Source: Vibrio sp. Y2-5 (GTDB lineage Bacteria; Pseudomonadota; Gammaproteobacteria; Enterobacterales; Vibrionaceae). Taken from it: a DNA stretch of 64,000 bases. The position numbers and the translations under genes were made by a program. The DNA is taken from contig NZ_JACVEG010000001.1 in NCBI RefSeq assembly GCF_014596725.1, positions 372,001 to 436,000 on the forward strand. The letters run 5' to 3'. Below, in pieces: positions 28,096 to 38,497 of this stretch. Each line of letters begins with the position of its first letter. Within the stretch, counting starts at the first letter, position 1. The notes beneath the pieces were generated by a model. It did not search any database. It was not told the origin of the DNA and saw only the letters and a list, made by a program, of their open reading frames with translations.

Positions 28096-29385
28096 TTATT
28101 CGCGCTCGTGTAGAGGCTCGAAATCACGCATTTTCAGACCAGTGTACAGCTGACGCGGACGACCGATACGGTTCGAAGGATCGCTGTGCATTTCGTTCCA
28201 GTGAGCAATCCAACCGATAGTACGAGACATCGCGAAGATTACGGTAAACATAGATACTGGGATACCAATCGCTTTAAGAATGATACCTGAGTAGAAGTCT
28301 ACGTTCGGGTAAAGTTTCTTCTCGATGAAGTACTCATCAGAAAGTGCAATACGCTCAAGTTCCATAGCAACGTCCAGAAGTGGATCGTTGATATTAAGCT
28401 CTTTAAGAACGTCATGACATGCTTCACGCATAACCGTTGCGCGAGGGTCGTAGTTTTTGTAAACACGGTGACCGAAGCCCATTAGGCGGAACGGGTCATC
28501 TTTATCCTTAGCACGCTCAACGTATTCAGGAATTTTATCTACAGAACCGATCTCTTCAAGCATACGTAGACATGCTTCGTTAGCACCACCGTGAGCAGGA
28601 CCCCAAAGAGAGGCAATACCTGCTGCAATACATGCAAACGGGTTAGCACCCGAAGAACCAGCTAGACGCACTGTCGAAGTTGATGCGTTTTGTTCATGGT
28701 CTGCGTGAAGGGTAAAGATTTTATCCATCGCGCGAGCAACCACAGGGTTTACGTCATACTCTTCACATGGTGTTGCAAACATCATATGCAGGAAGTTTTC
28801 TGCATAGCCAAGATCATTACGTGGGTAAATGAATGGTTGACCTACAGAGTACTTGTAACACATTGCTGCCAATGTTGGCATTTTAGACAGTAGACGGTAT
28901 GCCGCAATTTCGCGGTGTTGGTCATTATTGATGTCTAAAGAGTCATGGTAGAAGGCTGCCAGAGCACCAACTACACCACACATAACGGCCATTGGGTGAG
29001 CATCACGACGGAAGCCGTGGAAGAAGCTTGCGATTTGCTCATGTACCATAGTGTGGCGAGTTACAATTTTCTTGAACTCGTCGTATTTTTCACGAGTAGG
29101 GGATTCACCGTAAAGAAGGATGTAACACACTTCTAAATAGTCGGCGTTATTGGCTAATTGATCGATAGGGTAACCGCGGTGTAGCAGAACACCTTTGTCG
29201 CCGTCGATGTAAGTGATTTGAGATTCACAGGATGCAGTGGCAAGAAAACCCGGGTCAAATGTAAAGTAGCCATTCGCTCCAAGTTTGCGAACATCGATTA
29301 CTTGTGGGCCGATACTCCCGTCCATAATCGGCAGTTCAATTGGCGCTTTACCTTCAATATGAAGGGTCGCTTTCTTATCTGCCAT
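28096..29385 (-). CDS. gltA: Citrate synthase (type II)
   Basis: The enzyme condenses acetyl-CoA and oxaloacetate, the entry to the TCA cycle. The 429 residues have the length of the hexameric, NADH-sensitive Gram-negative form. Catalytic segments are visible: [41 protein letters not shown] and, near the C terminus, FYSGIIL with the catalytic Asp just before. An AGGAG site precedes the ATG. The gene is divergent from sdhC with a 394-base control region. Confidence 0.98.
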   Translation of the reverse strand: MADKKATLHIEGKAPIELPIMDGSIGPQVIDVRKLGANGYFTFDPGFLATASCESQITYIDGDKGVLLHRGYPIDQLANNADYLEVCYILLYGESPTREKYDEFKKIVTRHTMVHEQIASFFHGFRRDAHPMAVMCGVVGALAAFYHDSLDINNDQHREIAAYRLLSKMPTLAAMCYKYSVGQPFIYPRNDLGYAENFLHMMFATPCEEYDVNPVVARAMDKIFTLHADHEQNASTSTVRLAGSSGANPFACIAAGIASLWGPAHGGANEACLRMLEEIGSVDKIPEYVERAKDKDDPFRLMGFGHRVYKNYDPRATVMREACHDVLKELNINDPLLDVAMELERIALSDEYFIEKKLYPNVDFYSGIILKAIGIPVSMFTVIFAMSRTIGWIAHWNEMHSDPSNRIGRPRQLYTGLKMRDFEPLHERE

Positions 29386-29437
29386 AACAATCTCCTTTGT
29401 TTATTATTTAATCCGTCCAGGATGTTTTGTGTGCCTT

Positions 29438-29466
29438 TTTTTACGTCTGATCTACATCAAAGTCAA
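29438..29466 (-). promoter_or_regulatory. Candidate sigma-70 promoter of gltA
   Basis: On the minus strand TTGACT (29466-29461) and TAAAAA (29443-29438) are separated by exactly 17 bases, which predicts a leader of about 45 bases before gltA. The -35 is good and the -10 moderate. Confidence 0.5.
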
Positions 29467-29661
29467 TTTTCTTCATCTGATGTGTGCACTTTCTTTGATT
29501 TTTTATACATATAAAGTTAAAAATCTGTTCTATGTAGCAAAAATTGTTACATCAATTGTATTAGAATGTTGCCAGCCGTATATTGGCGCAGTTAATTTTG
29601 GTGGAAACCTTATAAATTCAAGGCTAGAAACAATTAGAATGAGAGGTTTTTATTCTGGTTG

Positions 29662-29679
29662 TTAACAATTTATTTACAA
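29662..29679 (-). promoter_or_regulatory. Candidate ArcA box 1 (gltA-sdhC control region)
   Basis: On the minus strand TTGTAAA and TTGTTAA are direct repeats 11 bases apart centre to centre, the spacing of ArcA-binding repeats. ArcA represses sdh and gltA under low oxygen in E. coli. Confidence 0.5.
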
Positions 29680-29705
29680 TTTAAGTGCTAGATATGGCGG
29701 TTATT

Positions 29706-29722
29706 TGTTAAGTAAGTGTTAA
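29706..29722 (+). promoter_or_regulatory. Candidate ArcA box 2 upstream of sdhC
   Basis: TGTTAA is repeated exactly, 11 bases apart (29706 and 29717), the ArcA recognition geometry. It lies 58 bases before the sdhC start. The rest of the 394-base region is AT-rich and holds nothing else I can assign. Confidence 0.58.
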
Positions 29723-29779
29723 GTTTTATGGCTTTGCCACCAAAAAACATCCATAACTATAAATGCTCAATGGAGCTGA

Positions 29780-30172
29780 GTGAGCAAGCCCGTGAAAGAA
29801 AGAAAGTCAAGACCTGTTAATTTAGATTTACAGACCATTAGCTTTCCGATTAGCGCAATCGCATCAATCCTTCACCGTGTGTCAGGGGTTATTACGTTTG
29901 TCGCTGTCGGCATACTGCTTTGGTTACTATCCTTATCATTATCTTCGCCACAAGGCTTCATGGACGCGAGTCATCTTGTAGGTGGTTTTTTTGCCAAGTT
30001 TATTCTTTGGGGCATTTTAACCGCTTTGGCCTACCACATTGCTGGTGGTATTCGTCATTTATTGATGGATCTTGGTCATTTCGAGGAGCTTGAATCTGGA
30101 GCAATGAGTGCGAAAGTTGCTTTCGCTGCAACAGCCGTTCTATCTGTATTGGCGGGGATCTTGGTATGGTAA
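29780..30172 (+). CDS. sdhC: Succinate dehydrogenase cytochrome b556 subunit SdhC
   Basis: This is the membrane anchor of complex II, 130 residues with three membrane helices. The quinone-site/family motif SILHRVSGV (about 28-36) and the heme-ligand His in ALAYHIAGGIRHL (about 84-91) are visible. The start is a GTG with a GGAGCTGA ribosome site 7 bases upstream; no suitable ATG exists. The 3' end overlaps sdhD by 7 bases, and it is the first gene of sdhCDAB-sucABCD. Confidence 0.96.
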   Translation: MSKPVKERKSRPVNLDLQTISFPISAIASILHRVSGVITFVAVGILLWLLSLSLSSPQGFMDASHLVGGFFAKFILWGILTALAYHIAGGIRHLLMDLGHFEELESGAMSAKVAFAATAVLSVLAGILVW

Positions 30173-30510
30173 AAAACGTTTCTTCATTCGGTCGCAATGG
30201 AGTTCATGATTTCTTACTAATTCGCTCTACCGCGATCATCATGACTCTTTATACGATCTATCTCGTGAGTTTCTGCGCTTTCACAGATATCTCATATGTC
30301 TCATGGACGTCCTTCTTTGGAGGTACGTTTACTAAAGTCTTCACAATGTTGGCGTTAGTTTCAGTTCTTATCCACGGCTGGATTGGCTTATGGCAAGTAC
30401 TAACTGACTACGTAAAGTGTTCAAAACTTCGTGGCGGTCTTCAATTAGTCGTCATTGCAATTCTGTTTGGATACTTCTTCTCTGGCCTGTTTGTTTTGTG
30501 GGGTGCGTAA
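30166..30510 (+). CDS. sdhD: Succinate dehydrogenase membrane anchor SdhD
   Basis: The second anchor subunit has 114 residues and three membrane helices. HGWIGLWQVLTDYV carries the His and the Asp-Tyr pair that line the ubiquinone site (about 65-78). With SdhC it binds heme b. It overlaps sdhC by 7 bases, and the stop is immediately followed by the sdhA start. Confidence 0.95.
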   Translation: MVKNVSSFGRNGVHDFLLIRSTAIIMTLYTIYLVSFCAFTDISYVSWTSFFGGTFTKVFTMLALVSVLIHGWIGLWQVLTDYVKCSKLRGGLQLVVIAILFGYFFSGLFVLWGA

Positions 30511-32277
30511 GTGACTATTCCTGTTCGTGAGTTTGATGCCGTAGTAATCGGCGCTGGTGGTGCTGGCATGCGTGCTGCACTGCAAATTTCTGAGCAAGGC
30601 CTATCTTGTGCTTTGCTATCTAAAGTATTCCCAACTCGTTCACACACAGTATCTGCTCAAGGTGGTATTACCGTTGCTCTTGGTAACTCTCACAAAGATA
30701 ACTGGCAGTGGCACATGTACGATACGGTAAAAGGTTCTGATTACATCGGTGACCAAAACGCTATCGAATATATGTGTAAGAACGGTCCTGAATCTGTTAT
30801 CGAACTAGAGCGTATGGGGCTGCCATTCTCTCGTTTTGAAGATGGTTCAATCTATCAACGTCCGTTTGGTGGTCAATCTAAAGAGTTTGGTGGTGAGCAA
30901 GCTGCTCGTACAGCGGCTGCGGCAGACCGTACTGGTCACGCGCTACTGCACACTCTTTACCAACAAAACATCAAACATAAGACAACCATTTTCTCTGAGT
31001 GGTACGCACTGGATTTAGTGAAGAACCAAGATGGTGCCATCTTAGGTTGTACTGCTCTATGTATGGAAACTGGTGAGATTTGTTACTTCAAATCTAAAGC
31101 AACGATTCTGGCAACAGGTGGTGCGGGTCGTATCTACGCGTCTACGACTAACGCTCATATCAATACTGGTGACGGTGTGGGTATGGCACTGCGTGCTGGC
31201 GTACCAATGCAAGACATGGAAATGTGGCAATTCCACCCAACTGGTATTGCAGGTGCGGGTGTACTGGTAACGGAAGGTTGTCGTGGTGAAGGTGGTTACC
31301 TTCTAAATAAAGACGGCGAACGTTTCATGGAACGTTATGCTCCAAACGCAAAAGACCTAGCGGGTCGCGACGTTGTTGCTCGTTCAATGATGATTGAAAT
31401 TCGTGAAGGTCGTGGTTGTGATGGCCCTTGGGGTCCACACATCAAACTGAAACTGGATCACCTAGGTAGAGATGTTCTTGAATCTCGTCTACCAGGTATC
31501 TGTGAGCTTTCTCGTACCTTTGCTCACGTTGATCCAGTAAAAGAACCAATTCCAGTTATCCCAACCTGTCACTACATGATGGGTGGTGTACCAACGCAAG
31601 TTTCTGGTCAAGCGATCAAACAAGATGCTTCTGGTAAAGATATGGAAGTTCAAGGCTTGTTCGCTTGTGGTGAGATTGCATCAGTATCTGTTCACGGTGC
31701 AAACCGTCTGGGTGGTAACTCACTGCTTGACCTAGTGGTATTCGGTCGTGCAACCGGTCTTCACCTAGGTGAAGCTCTTGCGGCGCAATCAGAAGCACGT
31801 CCAGCAACTGAATCGGATATCGAAGCTTCACTAGCGCGTACCATGCGTTGGGAAAATAGCAAAGGTGGCGAAGACCCATTCCAAATCCGTAAAGACCTAC
31901 AACGCTGCATGCAAAACAGCTTCTCGGTATTCCGTGAAGGTGATGCAATGGCACAAGGTCTAGAAGAGCTGAAAGTGATTCGTGAACGCCTAAAAGAAGC
32001 TCATCTTTCAGACAAGTCTTCTGAGTTCAACACTCAACGTATTGAGTGTCTAGAGCTAGATAACTTGATGGAAACAGCATTCTCAACGGCTGTTGCGGCG
32101 AACTACCGTACAGAAAGCCGTGGCGCACATGCTCGCTTCGATTTCCCAGACCGTGATGATGCTAACTGGCTATGTCACTCTATCTATAACCCAGAGACGG
32201 AACAGATGAGCAAGCGTGATGTAAACATGACGCCTGTGCATCGTGAAGCGTTCCCTCCAAAAATCCGTACATACTAA
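30511..32277 (+). CDS. sdhA: Succinate dehydrogenase flavoprotein SdhA
   Basis: The catalytic subunit oxidises succinate to fumarate on the cytoplasmic face of the inner membrane. The 588 residues have the N-terminal FAD loop [14 protein letters not shown], the covalent FAD attachment His45 in [11 protein letters not shown], and downstream active-site residues in QFHPTG and [12 protein letters not shown]. The GTG start directly follows the sdhD stop. The C-terminal [16 protein letters not shown] segment is normal for the family. Confidence 0.98.
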   Translation: MTIPVREFDAVVIGAGGAGMRAALQISEQGLSCALLSKVFPTRSHTVSAQGGITVALGNSHKDNWQWHMYDTVKGSDYIGDQNAIEYMCKNGPESVIELERMGLPFSRFEDGSIYQRPFGGQSKEFGGEQAARTAAAADRTGHALLHTLYQQNIKHKTTIFSEWYALDLVKNQDGAILGCTALCMETGEICYFKSKATILATGGAGRIYASTTNAHINTGDGVGMALRAGVPMQDMEMWQFHPTGIAGAGVLVTEGCRGEGGYLLNKDGERFMERYAPNAKDLAGRDVVARSMMIEIREGRGCDGPWGPHIKLKLDHLGRDVLESRLPGICELSRTFAHVDPVKEPIPVIPTCHYMMGGVPTQVSGQAIKQDASGKDMEVQGLFACGEIASVSVHGANRLGGNSLLDLVVFGRATGLHLGEALAAQSEARPATESDIEASLARTMRWENSKGGEDPFQIRKDLQRCMQNSFSVFREGDAMAQGLEELKVIRERLKEAHLSDKSSEFNTQRIECLELDNLMETAFSTAVAANYRTESRGAHARFDFPDRDDANWLCHSIYNPETEQMSKRDVNMTPVHREAFPPKIRTY

Positions 32278-32291
32278 GGGAGGATTAACCA

Positions 32292-33002
32292 ATGAAATTG
32301 AACTTCTCTTTGTATCGTTACAATCCGGATGTAGACAACAAGCCGTATATGAAAGACTATGTGCTTGAGGTTAAAGAAGGTTCGGATATGATGGTTCTTG
32401 ATGCACTGATTTTGCTGAAAGAACAAGATCCTACAATCGCATTCCGTCGTTCATGTCGTGAAGGTGTTTGTGGTTCCGATGGTTTAAACATGAATGGTAA
32501 AAACGGTCTGGCATGTATCACGCCTTTATCTGCTCTGAAAGGCGATAAGATAGTGATTCGTCCACTACCTGGTTTGCCAGTTGTTCGTGACTTGATCGTT
32601 GATATGACCCAGTTCTATGACAACTATGCAAAAGTAAAACCGTTCCTGATCTCTGAAGGTGATTTGCCACCTTCACGTGAAAACTTACAGTCTCCTGAAG
32701 AGCGAGCGCATTTAGATGGTCTGTACGAATGTATCATGTGTGCATGTTGTACAACTTCATGTCCGTCGTTCTGGTGGAACCCTGATAAGTTTATTGGTCC
32801 TGCAGGTCTTTTAGCTGCTTATCGATGGTTAATTGATAGCCGTGACACAGCGACAGATGAACGCTTATCTAATCTTGATGATGCATTCAGCGTTTTTCGT
32901 TGCCATGGCATCATGAATTGTGTAAGTGTCTGTCCTAAAGGGTTAAATCCGACGAAAGCAATCGGCCACATTAAATCGATGCTGATTAATCGTTCTGTTT
33001 AA
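32292..33002 (+). CDS. sdhB: Succinate dehydrogenase iron-sulfur subunit SdhB
   Basis: This is a 236-residue electron-transfer subunit with three clusters. CREGVCGSDG plus a later Cys bind [2Fe-2S] near residues 55-77, CIMCACCTTSCP (about 149-160) binds [4Fe-4S], and CHGIMNCVSVCPKGLNP (about 206-222) completes [3Fe-4S]. A GGGAGGA site precedes the ATG. It closes the sdh genes; a 7-base-pair hairpin separates it from sucA. Confidence 0.98.
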   Translation: MKLNFSLYRYNPDVDNKPYMKDYVLEVKEGSDMMVLDALILLKEQDPTIAFRRSCREGVCGSDGLNMNGKNGLACITPLSALKGDKIVIRPLPGLPVVRDLIVDMTQFYDNYAKVKPFLISEGDLPPSRENLQSPEERAHLDGLYECIMCACCTTSCPSFWWNPDKFIGPAGLLAAYRWLIDSRDTATDERLSNLDDAFSVFRCHGIMNCVSVCPKGLNPTKAIGHIKSMLINRSV

Positions 33003-33016
33003 ATAGTCACAAGATT

Positions 33017-33034
33017 GCAGGCCTTAGGGCCTGC
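33017..33034 (+). terminator. Small hairpin between sdhB and sucA
   Basis: GCAGGCC, TTAG loop, GGCCTGC forms a perfect 7-base-pair hairpin with no proper U-tract (CTTTGT follows). It may be a partial terminator or a mRNA stabiliser within the operon. Confidence 0.4.
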
Positions 33035-33091
33035 CTTTGTAGCTCGGCGTAGACCGAAGCAAACGTGAAACCTACTAGTTAAGGGAAAATA

Positions 33092-35902
33092 ATGCACAAC
33101 GGCGTGATGAAGGCATGGCTCGAGTCTTCACACTTGGCTGGCGCCAATGCAACTTATGTAGAAGATATCTACGAACTGTATCTAAGTGATCCCGATCTGG
33201 TAAGTGAGGAGTGGAAACGTGTTTTTGATGGTCTGCCTACGCAGCCTGACAATGTGGTTGAACAACCGCATTCACGTGTCCGTGATTACTTCCGACGACT
33301 CGCTCAAGAGACAAAGCATTACAATGTCCAAGTTAGTGACCCCGAAGTCGATGCAAAACAAGTAAAAGTATTACAGCTTATCAATGCTTACCGCTTCCGC
33401 GGACATGAAGCTGCTAAACTTGACCCCCTAAATTTGTGGAAACGCCCACCTGTGGCGGAATTGGATCCTGCTTTCCACAATCTTACCGAAGATGATATGG
33501 AAGAAACCTTTAACGTTGGTTCTTTTGCCGTTGGCACAGAAACCATGAAGTTAAAGGACATCTACAAATCTCTAGAACAGACTTATTGTGGTTCTATCGG
33601 TGCTGAATACATGCACATGACAGACACTGAGCAAAAGCGTTGGATCCAACAACGTTTAGAATCAGTAGTCGGTCAGCCATCTTTTACTCTTGAAGAGAAA
33701 ACTACTTTCCTTGATGAATTAACCGCAGCGGAAGGCCTTGAGCGCTACTTAGGCGCAAAATTCCCAGGCGCGAAACGATTCTCACTGGAAGGTGGTGATG
33801 CATTAATCCCAATGACTAAAGAGCTGATTCGTCATGCTGGTAAAAACGGTATGCGTGAAGTTGTTGTTGGTATGGCGCACCGTGGTCGCTTGAATATGCT
33901 CGTTAACGTTTTGGGTAAAAAACCTCAAGGCTTGTTTGATGAGTTTGCTGGCAAGCACGACGAAACATGGGGTACAGGTGACGTTAAATATCACCAAGGT
34001 TTCTCAGCGGATTTCGCAACTCCCGGTGGCGATGTCCACCTAGCACTGGCGTTTAACCCTTCTCACCTTGAGATTGTAAACCCAGTAGTAATGGGCTCAG
34101 TGCGCGCACGTCAAGATCGTCTAGGCGATGAAGATGGCAGCAAAGTACTTCCTATTACGATTCACGGTGACTCTGCGGTTGCAGGTCAAGGTGTCGTAGC
34201 TGAAACATTTAACATGTCACAGGCTCGTGGTTACTGTGTTGGCGGTACGGTTCGTATCGTGGTGAATAACCAAGTTGGTTTCACGACTTCAAACCCTCGC
34301 GACACCCGCTCTACGATGTACTGTACTGACATCGCGAAAATGGTTCAGGCGCCAATCTTCCACGTTAACTCTGATGATCCAGAAGCGGTTGCTTTCGTAA
34401 CTCGCATTGCCCTCGACTACCGTAATGAGTTCAAACGTGATGTTGTAATTGACCTAGTTTGTTACCGTCGCCATGGTCACAACGAAGCTGATGAGCCAAA
34501 TGCAACTCAGCCTTTGATGTACCAAAAAATCAAAAAACACCCAACACCACGTAAGCTATACGCTGATGTGCTGATCGATCGTAAAGAATGCGATATTGAG
34601 ACAGCCACTCAATTAGTGAATGAATATCGTGATGCATTGGATCGTGGTGAAGTCGTCGTTAAAGAATGGCGTCCAATGGCAATGCACTCAGTAGACTGGT
34701 CTCCGTATTTAGGCCACGACTGGAATATTGATTGGGACAGCCAAATTGATCTTGACCGCCTGAAAGAGCTTGCTTCACGTACTTGTGCGCATCCAGAGAG
34801 TCATAAACTACAAAGTCGTGTGGAAAAAATCTACAACGACCGTAAGTCAATGATTACTGGTGAGAAGAAACTTGATTGGGGTATGGCGGAAACGCTGGCT
34901 TACGCAACTTTGGTTGATATCGGTAAGCGAATTCGTATCTCTGGTCAGGATTCTGGTCGTGGTACTTTCTTCCACCGTCATTCGGTTCTACACAACCAAG
35001 CAGACGCGAGCACGTACATTCCTTTAGCTAATATTCATGACAATCAAGGTCCATTCGAAGTTCTGGACTCAGTATTGTCCGAAGAAGCGGTATTGGCATT
35101 TGAATATGGTTATGCGACAGCGGAACCTGGCGGTTTAACGATTTGGGAAGCACAGTTTGGTGACTTCGCGAACGGCGCTCAGGTTGTTATCGACCAATTC
35201 ATCTCTTCTGGTGAACAGAAGTGGGCTCGCCTATGTGGATTGACTATGCTGTTGCCTCACGGCTACGAAGGTCAAGGTCCAGAGCACTCATCTGCACGTC
35301 TAGAACGTTACCTGCAGCTATGTGCAGAGCAAAACATGCAAGTTATCGTACCTTCTACACCAGCACAGGTTTACCACATGCTGCGTCGTCAGGTTGTACG
35401 TAAGATGCGTCGTCCGCTCATTGTTATGTCACCAAAATCTCTGCTTCGTCATCCTCTATGTGTGTCAAGCATGGAAGAGCTAGCGCAAGGAACATTCTTG
35501 CCAGCTATCGGTGAAATTGACGATTTGAACCCTGCTAACGTTAAACGCGTTGTATTCTGTTCAGGTAAAGTTTACTACGACTTGTTAGAGCAACGTCGTA
35601 GCAATGAACAAGATGATGTTGCTATCGTTCGTATTGAACAGCTTTACCCATTCCCGATGGAAGAAGTACAAGCGGCTATCGAACAATACACCAATGCTGT
35701 TGATTATGTTTGGTGCCAAGAAGAGCCTCAAAACCAAGGCGCTTGGTACTGTAGTCAACACAATTTCCGTGCGGCGATTCCAGCAGGCGCCGATTTGAAA
35801 TATGCAGGCCGTCCTGCTTCTGCATCACCAGCAGTAGGCTATATGTCGGTACACTTGAAGCAACAGAAAGCGTTAGTTGATGACGCTCTGAACATAGCTT
35901 AA
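33092..35902 (+). CDS. sucA: 2-oxoglutarate dehydrogenase E1 component SucA
   Basis: This is the thiamine-diphosphate decarboxylase of the 2-oxoglutarate dehydrogenase complex, 936 residues as expected. The N-terminal KAWLESSHLAGANATYVEDI binds E2. Active-site segments include GMAHRGRLNMLVNVLGK, FNPSHLEIVNPVVMG, IHGDSAVAGQGVV and the ThDP/Mg-binding region with VNNQVGFTTS and RRHGHNEADEP. The start follows an AAGGGAAAA ribosome region. It is followed by sucB. Confidence 0.98.
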   Translation: MHNGVMKAWLESSHLAGANATYVEDIYELYLSDPDLVSEEWKRVFDGLPTQPDNVVEQPHSRVRDYFRRLAQETKHYNVQVSDPEVDAKQVKVLQLINAYRFRGHEAAKLDPLNLWKRPPVAELDPAFHNLTEDDMEETFNVGSFAVGTETMKLKDIYKSLEQTYCGSIGAEYMHMTDTEQKRWIQQRLESVVGQPSFTLEEKTTFLDELTAAEGLERYLGAKFPGAKRFSLEGGDALIPMTKELIRHAGKNGMREVVVGMAHRGRLNMLVNVLGKKPQGLFDEFAGKHDETWGTGDVKYHQGFSADFATPGGDVHLALAFNPSHLEIVNPVVMGSVRARQDRLGDEDGSKVLPITIHGDSAVAGQGVVAETFNMSQARGYCVGGTVRIVVNNQVGFTTSNPRDTRSTMYCTDIAKMVQAPIFHVNSDDPEAVAFVTRIALDYRNEFKRDVVIDLVCYRRHGHNEADEPNATQPLMYQKIKKHPTPRKLYADVLIDRKECDIETATQLVNEYRDALDRGEVVVKEWRPMAMHSVDWSPYLGHDWNIDWDSQIDLDRLKELASRTCAHPESHKLQSRVEKIYNDRKSMITGEKKLDWGMAETLAYATLVDIGKRIRISGQDSGRGTFFHRHSVLHNQADASTYIPLANIHDNQGPFEVLDSVLSEEAVLAFEYGYATAEPGGLTIWEAQFGDFANGAQVVIDQFISSGEQKWARLCGLTMLLPHGYEGQGPEHSSARLERYLQLCAEQNMQVIVPSTPAQVYHMLRRQVVRKMRRPLIVMSPKSLLRHPLCVSSMEELAQGTFLPAIGEIDDLNPANVKRVVFCSGKVYYDLLEQRRSNEQDDVAIVRIEQLYPFPMEEVQAAIEQYTNAVDYVWCQEEPQNQGAWYCSQHNFRAAIPAGADLKYAGRPASASPAVGYMSVHLKQQKALVDDALNIA

Positions 35903-35930
35903 GAACTAGAAGTAAAAGGAAGAGACAGAT

Positions 35931-37139
35931 ATGACAATTGAAATTCTGGTTCCAGACTTACCTGAATCAGTAGCGGACGCAACTGTCGCGACTTGGCACA
36001 AAAAACCGGGTGATACGGTTGCTCGTGACGAAGTCATTGTTGAAATCGAAACTGATAAAGTTGTTTTAGAAGTACCAGCTCCAGAAGAGGGTGTACTAGA
36101 AGCGATTCTTGAAGAAGAAGGTGCAACCGTTCTTTCTAAACAACTACTTGCACGCCTAACTCCTGGAGTTGTAGCAGGCGAGCCAACTAAAGACTCAGCG
36201 GATTCAAGCACAGCTTCTCCAGACAAACGCCACAAAGCGACGTTGACTGAAGAAACGAATGACGCACTAAGTCCAGCAGTTCGTCGTCTTCTTGCAGAAC
36301 ACAGCTTAGAAGCGAGTGACGTGAAAGGTTCTGGTGTAGGTGGTCGCATTACACGTGAAGACATCGAAGCGCACCTAGCAGCAAACAAAGCAGCGCCAGC
36401 ACCTGTTGCGGAAGAAGCAGCGCCAGCTGCGGTTGCAGCTCGTAGCGAAAAACGCGTACCGATGACTCGTCTTCGTAAGCGTATTGCCGAGCGTCTGCTT
36501 GAAGCGAAGAACAGCACTGCAATGTTGACGACGTTCAACGAAGTCAACATGAAGCCTATTATGGATCTTCGTGCGCAGTATCAAGACCAATTTGAGAAGC
36601 GCCACGGCATTCGTCTTGGTTTTATGTCTTTCTACGTGAAAGCCGTAACAGAAGCTCTAAAACGTTACCCAGAAGTGAATGCTTCATTGGATGGCGACGA
36701 CATCGTTTACCACAACTTCTTTGATATCAGTATTGCGGTATCAACACCTCGTGGTTTGGTGACGCCAGTGCTTAGAGATGCGGATACGCTTGGGTTTGCT
36801 CAAGTTGAAAAAGGCATCAAAGAACTCGCACTTAAAGGTCGTGACGGTAAGTTGACGGTAGATGAATTAGTGGGTGGTAACTTCACTATCACTAACGGTG
36901 GTGTCTTTGGCTCGCTAATGTCTACGCCAATCATCAACCCACCACAAGCAGCAATCTTGGGTATGCACAAGATCCAAGATCGCGCGATGGTAGTGGACGG
37001 CAAGATTGAAATCTTACCTATGATGTACCTAGCACTATCTTACGATCACCGTTTAATCGATGGCCGTGAGTCAGTCGGCTTCTTAGTAACCGTTAAGGAA
37101 CTACTAGAAGATCCTGCACGTCTGCTATTAGACATTTAA
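35931..37139 (+). CDS. sucB: Dihydrolipoyl succinyltransferase SucB (E2)
   Basis: The E2 core of the complex moves the succinyl group to CoA. Its 402 residues comprise one N-terminal lipoyl domain with the lipoylated Lys43 in [11 protein letters not shown], an Ala/Pro/Glu-rich linker, a peripheral-subunit-binding domain (about 108-145, [12 protein letters not shown] ... GRITREDIE), a second flexible Ala/Pro linker, and the catalytic domain with [11 protein letters not shown] near the C terminus (His-Asp catalytic pair). Confidence 0.98.
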   Translation: MTIEILVPDLPESVADATVATWHKKPGDTVARDEVIVEIETDKVVLEVPAPEEGVLEAILEEEGATVLSKQLLARLTPGVVAGEPTKDSADSSTASPDKRHKATLTEETNDALSPAVRRLLAEHSLEASDVKGSGVGGRITREDIEAHLAANKAAPAPVAEEAAPAAVAARSEKRVPMTRLRKRIAERLLEAKNSTAMLTTFNEVNMKPIMDLRAQYQDQFEKRHGIRLGFMSFYVKAVTEALKRYPEVNASLDGDDIVYHNFFDISIAVSTPRGLVTPVLRDADTLGFAQVEKGIKELALKGRDGKLTVDELVGGNFTITNGGVFGSLMSTPIINPPQAAILGMHKIQDRAMVVDGKIEILPMMYLALSYDHRLIDGRESVGFLVTVKELLEDPARLLLDI

Positions 37140-37150
37140 TATCGCTAAAA

Positions 37151-37178
37151 CGTCTAGTTGCCCTAGGGTGACTAGACG
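37151..37178 (+). repeat. Palindromic element between sucB and sucC
   Basis: CGTCTAGT and its complement ACTAGACG flank a palindromic CCCTAGGG core. It sits 12 bases after the sucB stop in a 191-base gap, with no U-tract. It is probably a REP-like mRNA-stabilising or attenuating hairpin. Confidence 0.55.
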
Positions 37179-37330
37179 CCCATAGCGCCCAAGGCTAGAC
37201 TGCCCAACATCTGGCCTTCATATAAGTTTCAACGACTTATTTGTAAAGCCCTACGAACGCGAACGCAGCCAAGACTGTAGCGTTATGGAAATAATAATTC
37301 CTTCAAAGGAAGAACAAACGGAATATCAAA

Positions 37331-38497
37331 ATGAATTTGCATGAATACCAAGCCAAACAGCTGTTTGCAGAATTTGGATTGCCTGTACCAGAAGGTTATG
37401 CATGTGATACGCCTCAAGAAGCTTTCGAAGCAGCAGGCCGTATCAGTACAGCAAAAAAAGTCGTTAAGTGTCAGGTTCACGCAGGCGGTCGCGGTAAAGC
37501 GGGCGGTGTAGAACTTCACGATACTAAAGAAGGCGTTAAAGAGTTCGCTCAAAAGTGGTTAGGTAAAAACCTAGTTACTTACCAAACAGACGCAAATGGT
37601 CAGCCTGTTGCTAAGATTCTGGTTGAAGAAGCGTCAAACATCGCAAATGAACTGTACCTAGGTGCAGTTGTTGACCGTGCTACACGTAAAATTGTGTTCA
37701 TGGCGTCAACAGAAGGTGGTGTAGAAATTGAAAAAGTTGCTGAAGAAACGCCAGAGTTAATTCACAAAGCAGCAATTGATCCACTCGTAGGCCCTCAAGC
37801 TTACCAAGGCCGTGAACTTGCGTTCAAACTGGGTCTTGCAGGTGACCAAATTAAACAATTCGTTAAGATCTTCTTAGGTCTTGGCCAAATGTTCTCTCAG
37901 TACGATCTAGCTCTACTAGAGATCAACCCGCTTGTTATTACTGGCGAAGGCAACCTATTGTGCCTAGACGGTAAAATCAACATCGACTCAAACGCTATGT
38001 ACCGTCAACCTAAACTGCGTGAAATGCACGATCCTTCACAGGAAGACGAGCGTGAAGCACACGCAGCTCAGTGGGAACTGAACTACGTAGCTCTAGACGG
38101 TAACGTTGGCTGTATGGTTAACGGTGCTGGTCTGGCAATGGGTACAATGGACATTGTTAACCTACACGGTGGCAAACCTGCAAACTTCCTAGATGTAGGT
38201 GGTGGTGCAACGAAAGAGCGTGTAGCTGAAGCATTTAAGATCATCCTATCTGATGATAATGTGAAAGCCGTTCTAGTAAACATCTTTGGTGGTATCGTAC
38301 GCTGTGACATGATCGCAGAAGGTATTATCGGAGCTGTGAAAGAAGTTGGCGTAAACGTTCCGGTTGTTGTTCGTCTTGAAGGTACGAACGCGGTACTTGG
38401 TCGCGAAGTTCTTGCAAGTTCTGGTCTTGATATCATTGCAGCTGAGTCGCTAACTGACGCAGCTCAGAAAGTTGTTGCTGCTGCGGAGGGCAAATAA
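37331..38497 (+). CDS. sucC: Succinyl-CoA synthetase beta subunit SucC
   Basis: The ATP-grasp subunit of succinyl-CoA synthetase, 388 residues, binds nucleotide and succinate. [12 protein letters not shown] is the conserved N terminus. [15 protein letters not shown] carries nucleotide-binding residues, LLEINPLVI and [14 protein letters not shown] bind Mg, and the C-terminal [10 protein letters not shown] is conserved. The stop overlaps the first base of the sucD start. The 191-base gap before it is unusual within the operon and holds a palindrome. Confidence 0.98.
   Translation: MNLHEYQAKQLFAEFGLPVPEGYACDTPQEAFEAAGRISTAKKVVKCQVHAGGRGKAGGVELHDTKEGVKEFAQKWLGKNLVTYQTDANGQPVAKILVEEASNIANELYLGAVVDRATRKIVFMASTEGGVEIEKVAEETPELIHKAAIDPLVGPQAYQGRELAFKLGLAGDQIKQFVKIFLGLGQMFSQYDLALLEINPLVITGEGNLLCLDGKINIDSNAMYRQPKLREMHDPSQEDEREAHAAQWELNYVALDGNVGCMVNGAGLAMGTMDIVNLHGGKPANFLDVGGGATKERVAEAFKIILSDDNVKAVLVNIFGGIVRCDMIAEGIIGAVKEVGVNVPVVVRLEGTNAVLGREVLASSGLDIIAAESLTDAAQKVVAAAEGK

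Noticed and set aside
29218..29514. A 98-codon plus-strand frame crossing the gltA start
   Set aside because: It overlaps gltA and its promoter region, has Cys/Phe-rich random composition and no ribosome site.
35906..36550. A 214-codon frame antisense to sucB
   Set aside because: It lies opposite the lipoyl and linker regions of sucB; its Ser/Ala/Arg-rich composition is typical of a shadow of an Ala/Pro/Glu-rich coding strand.
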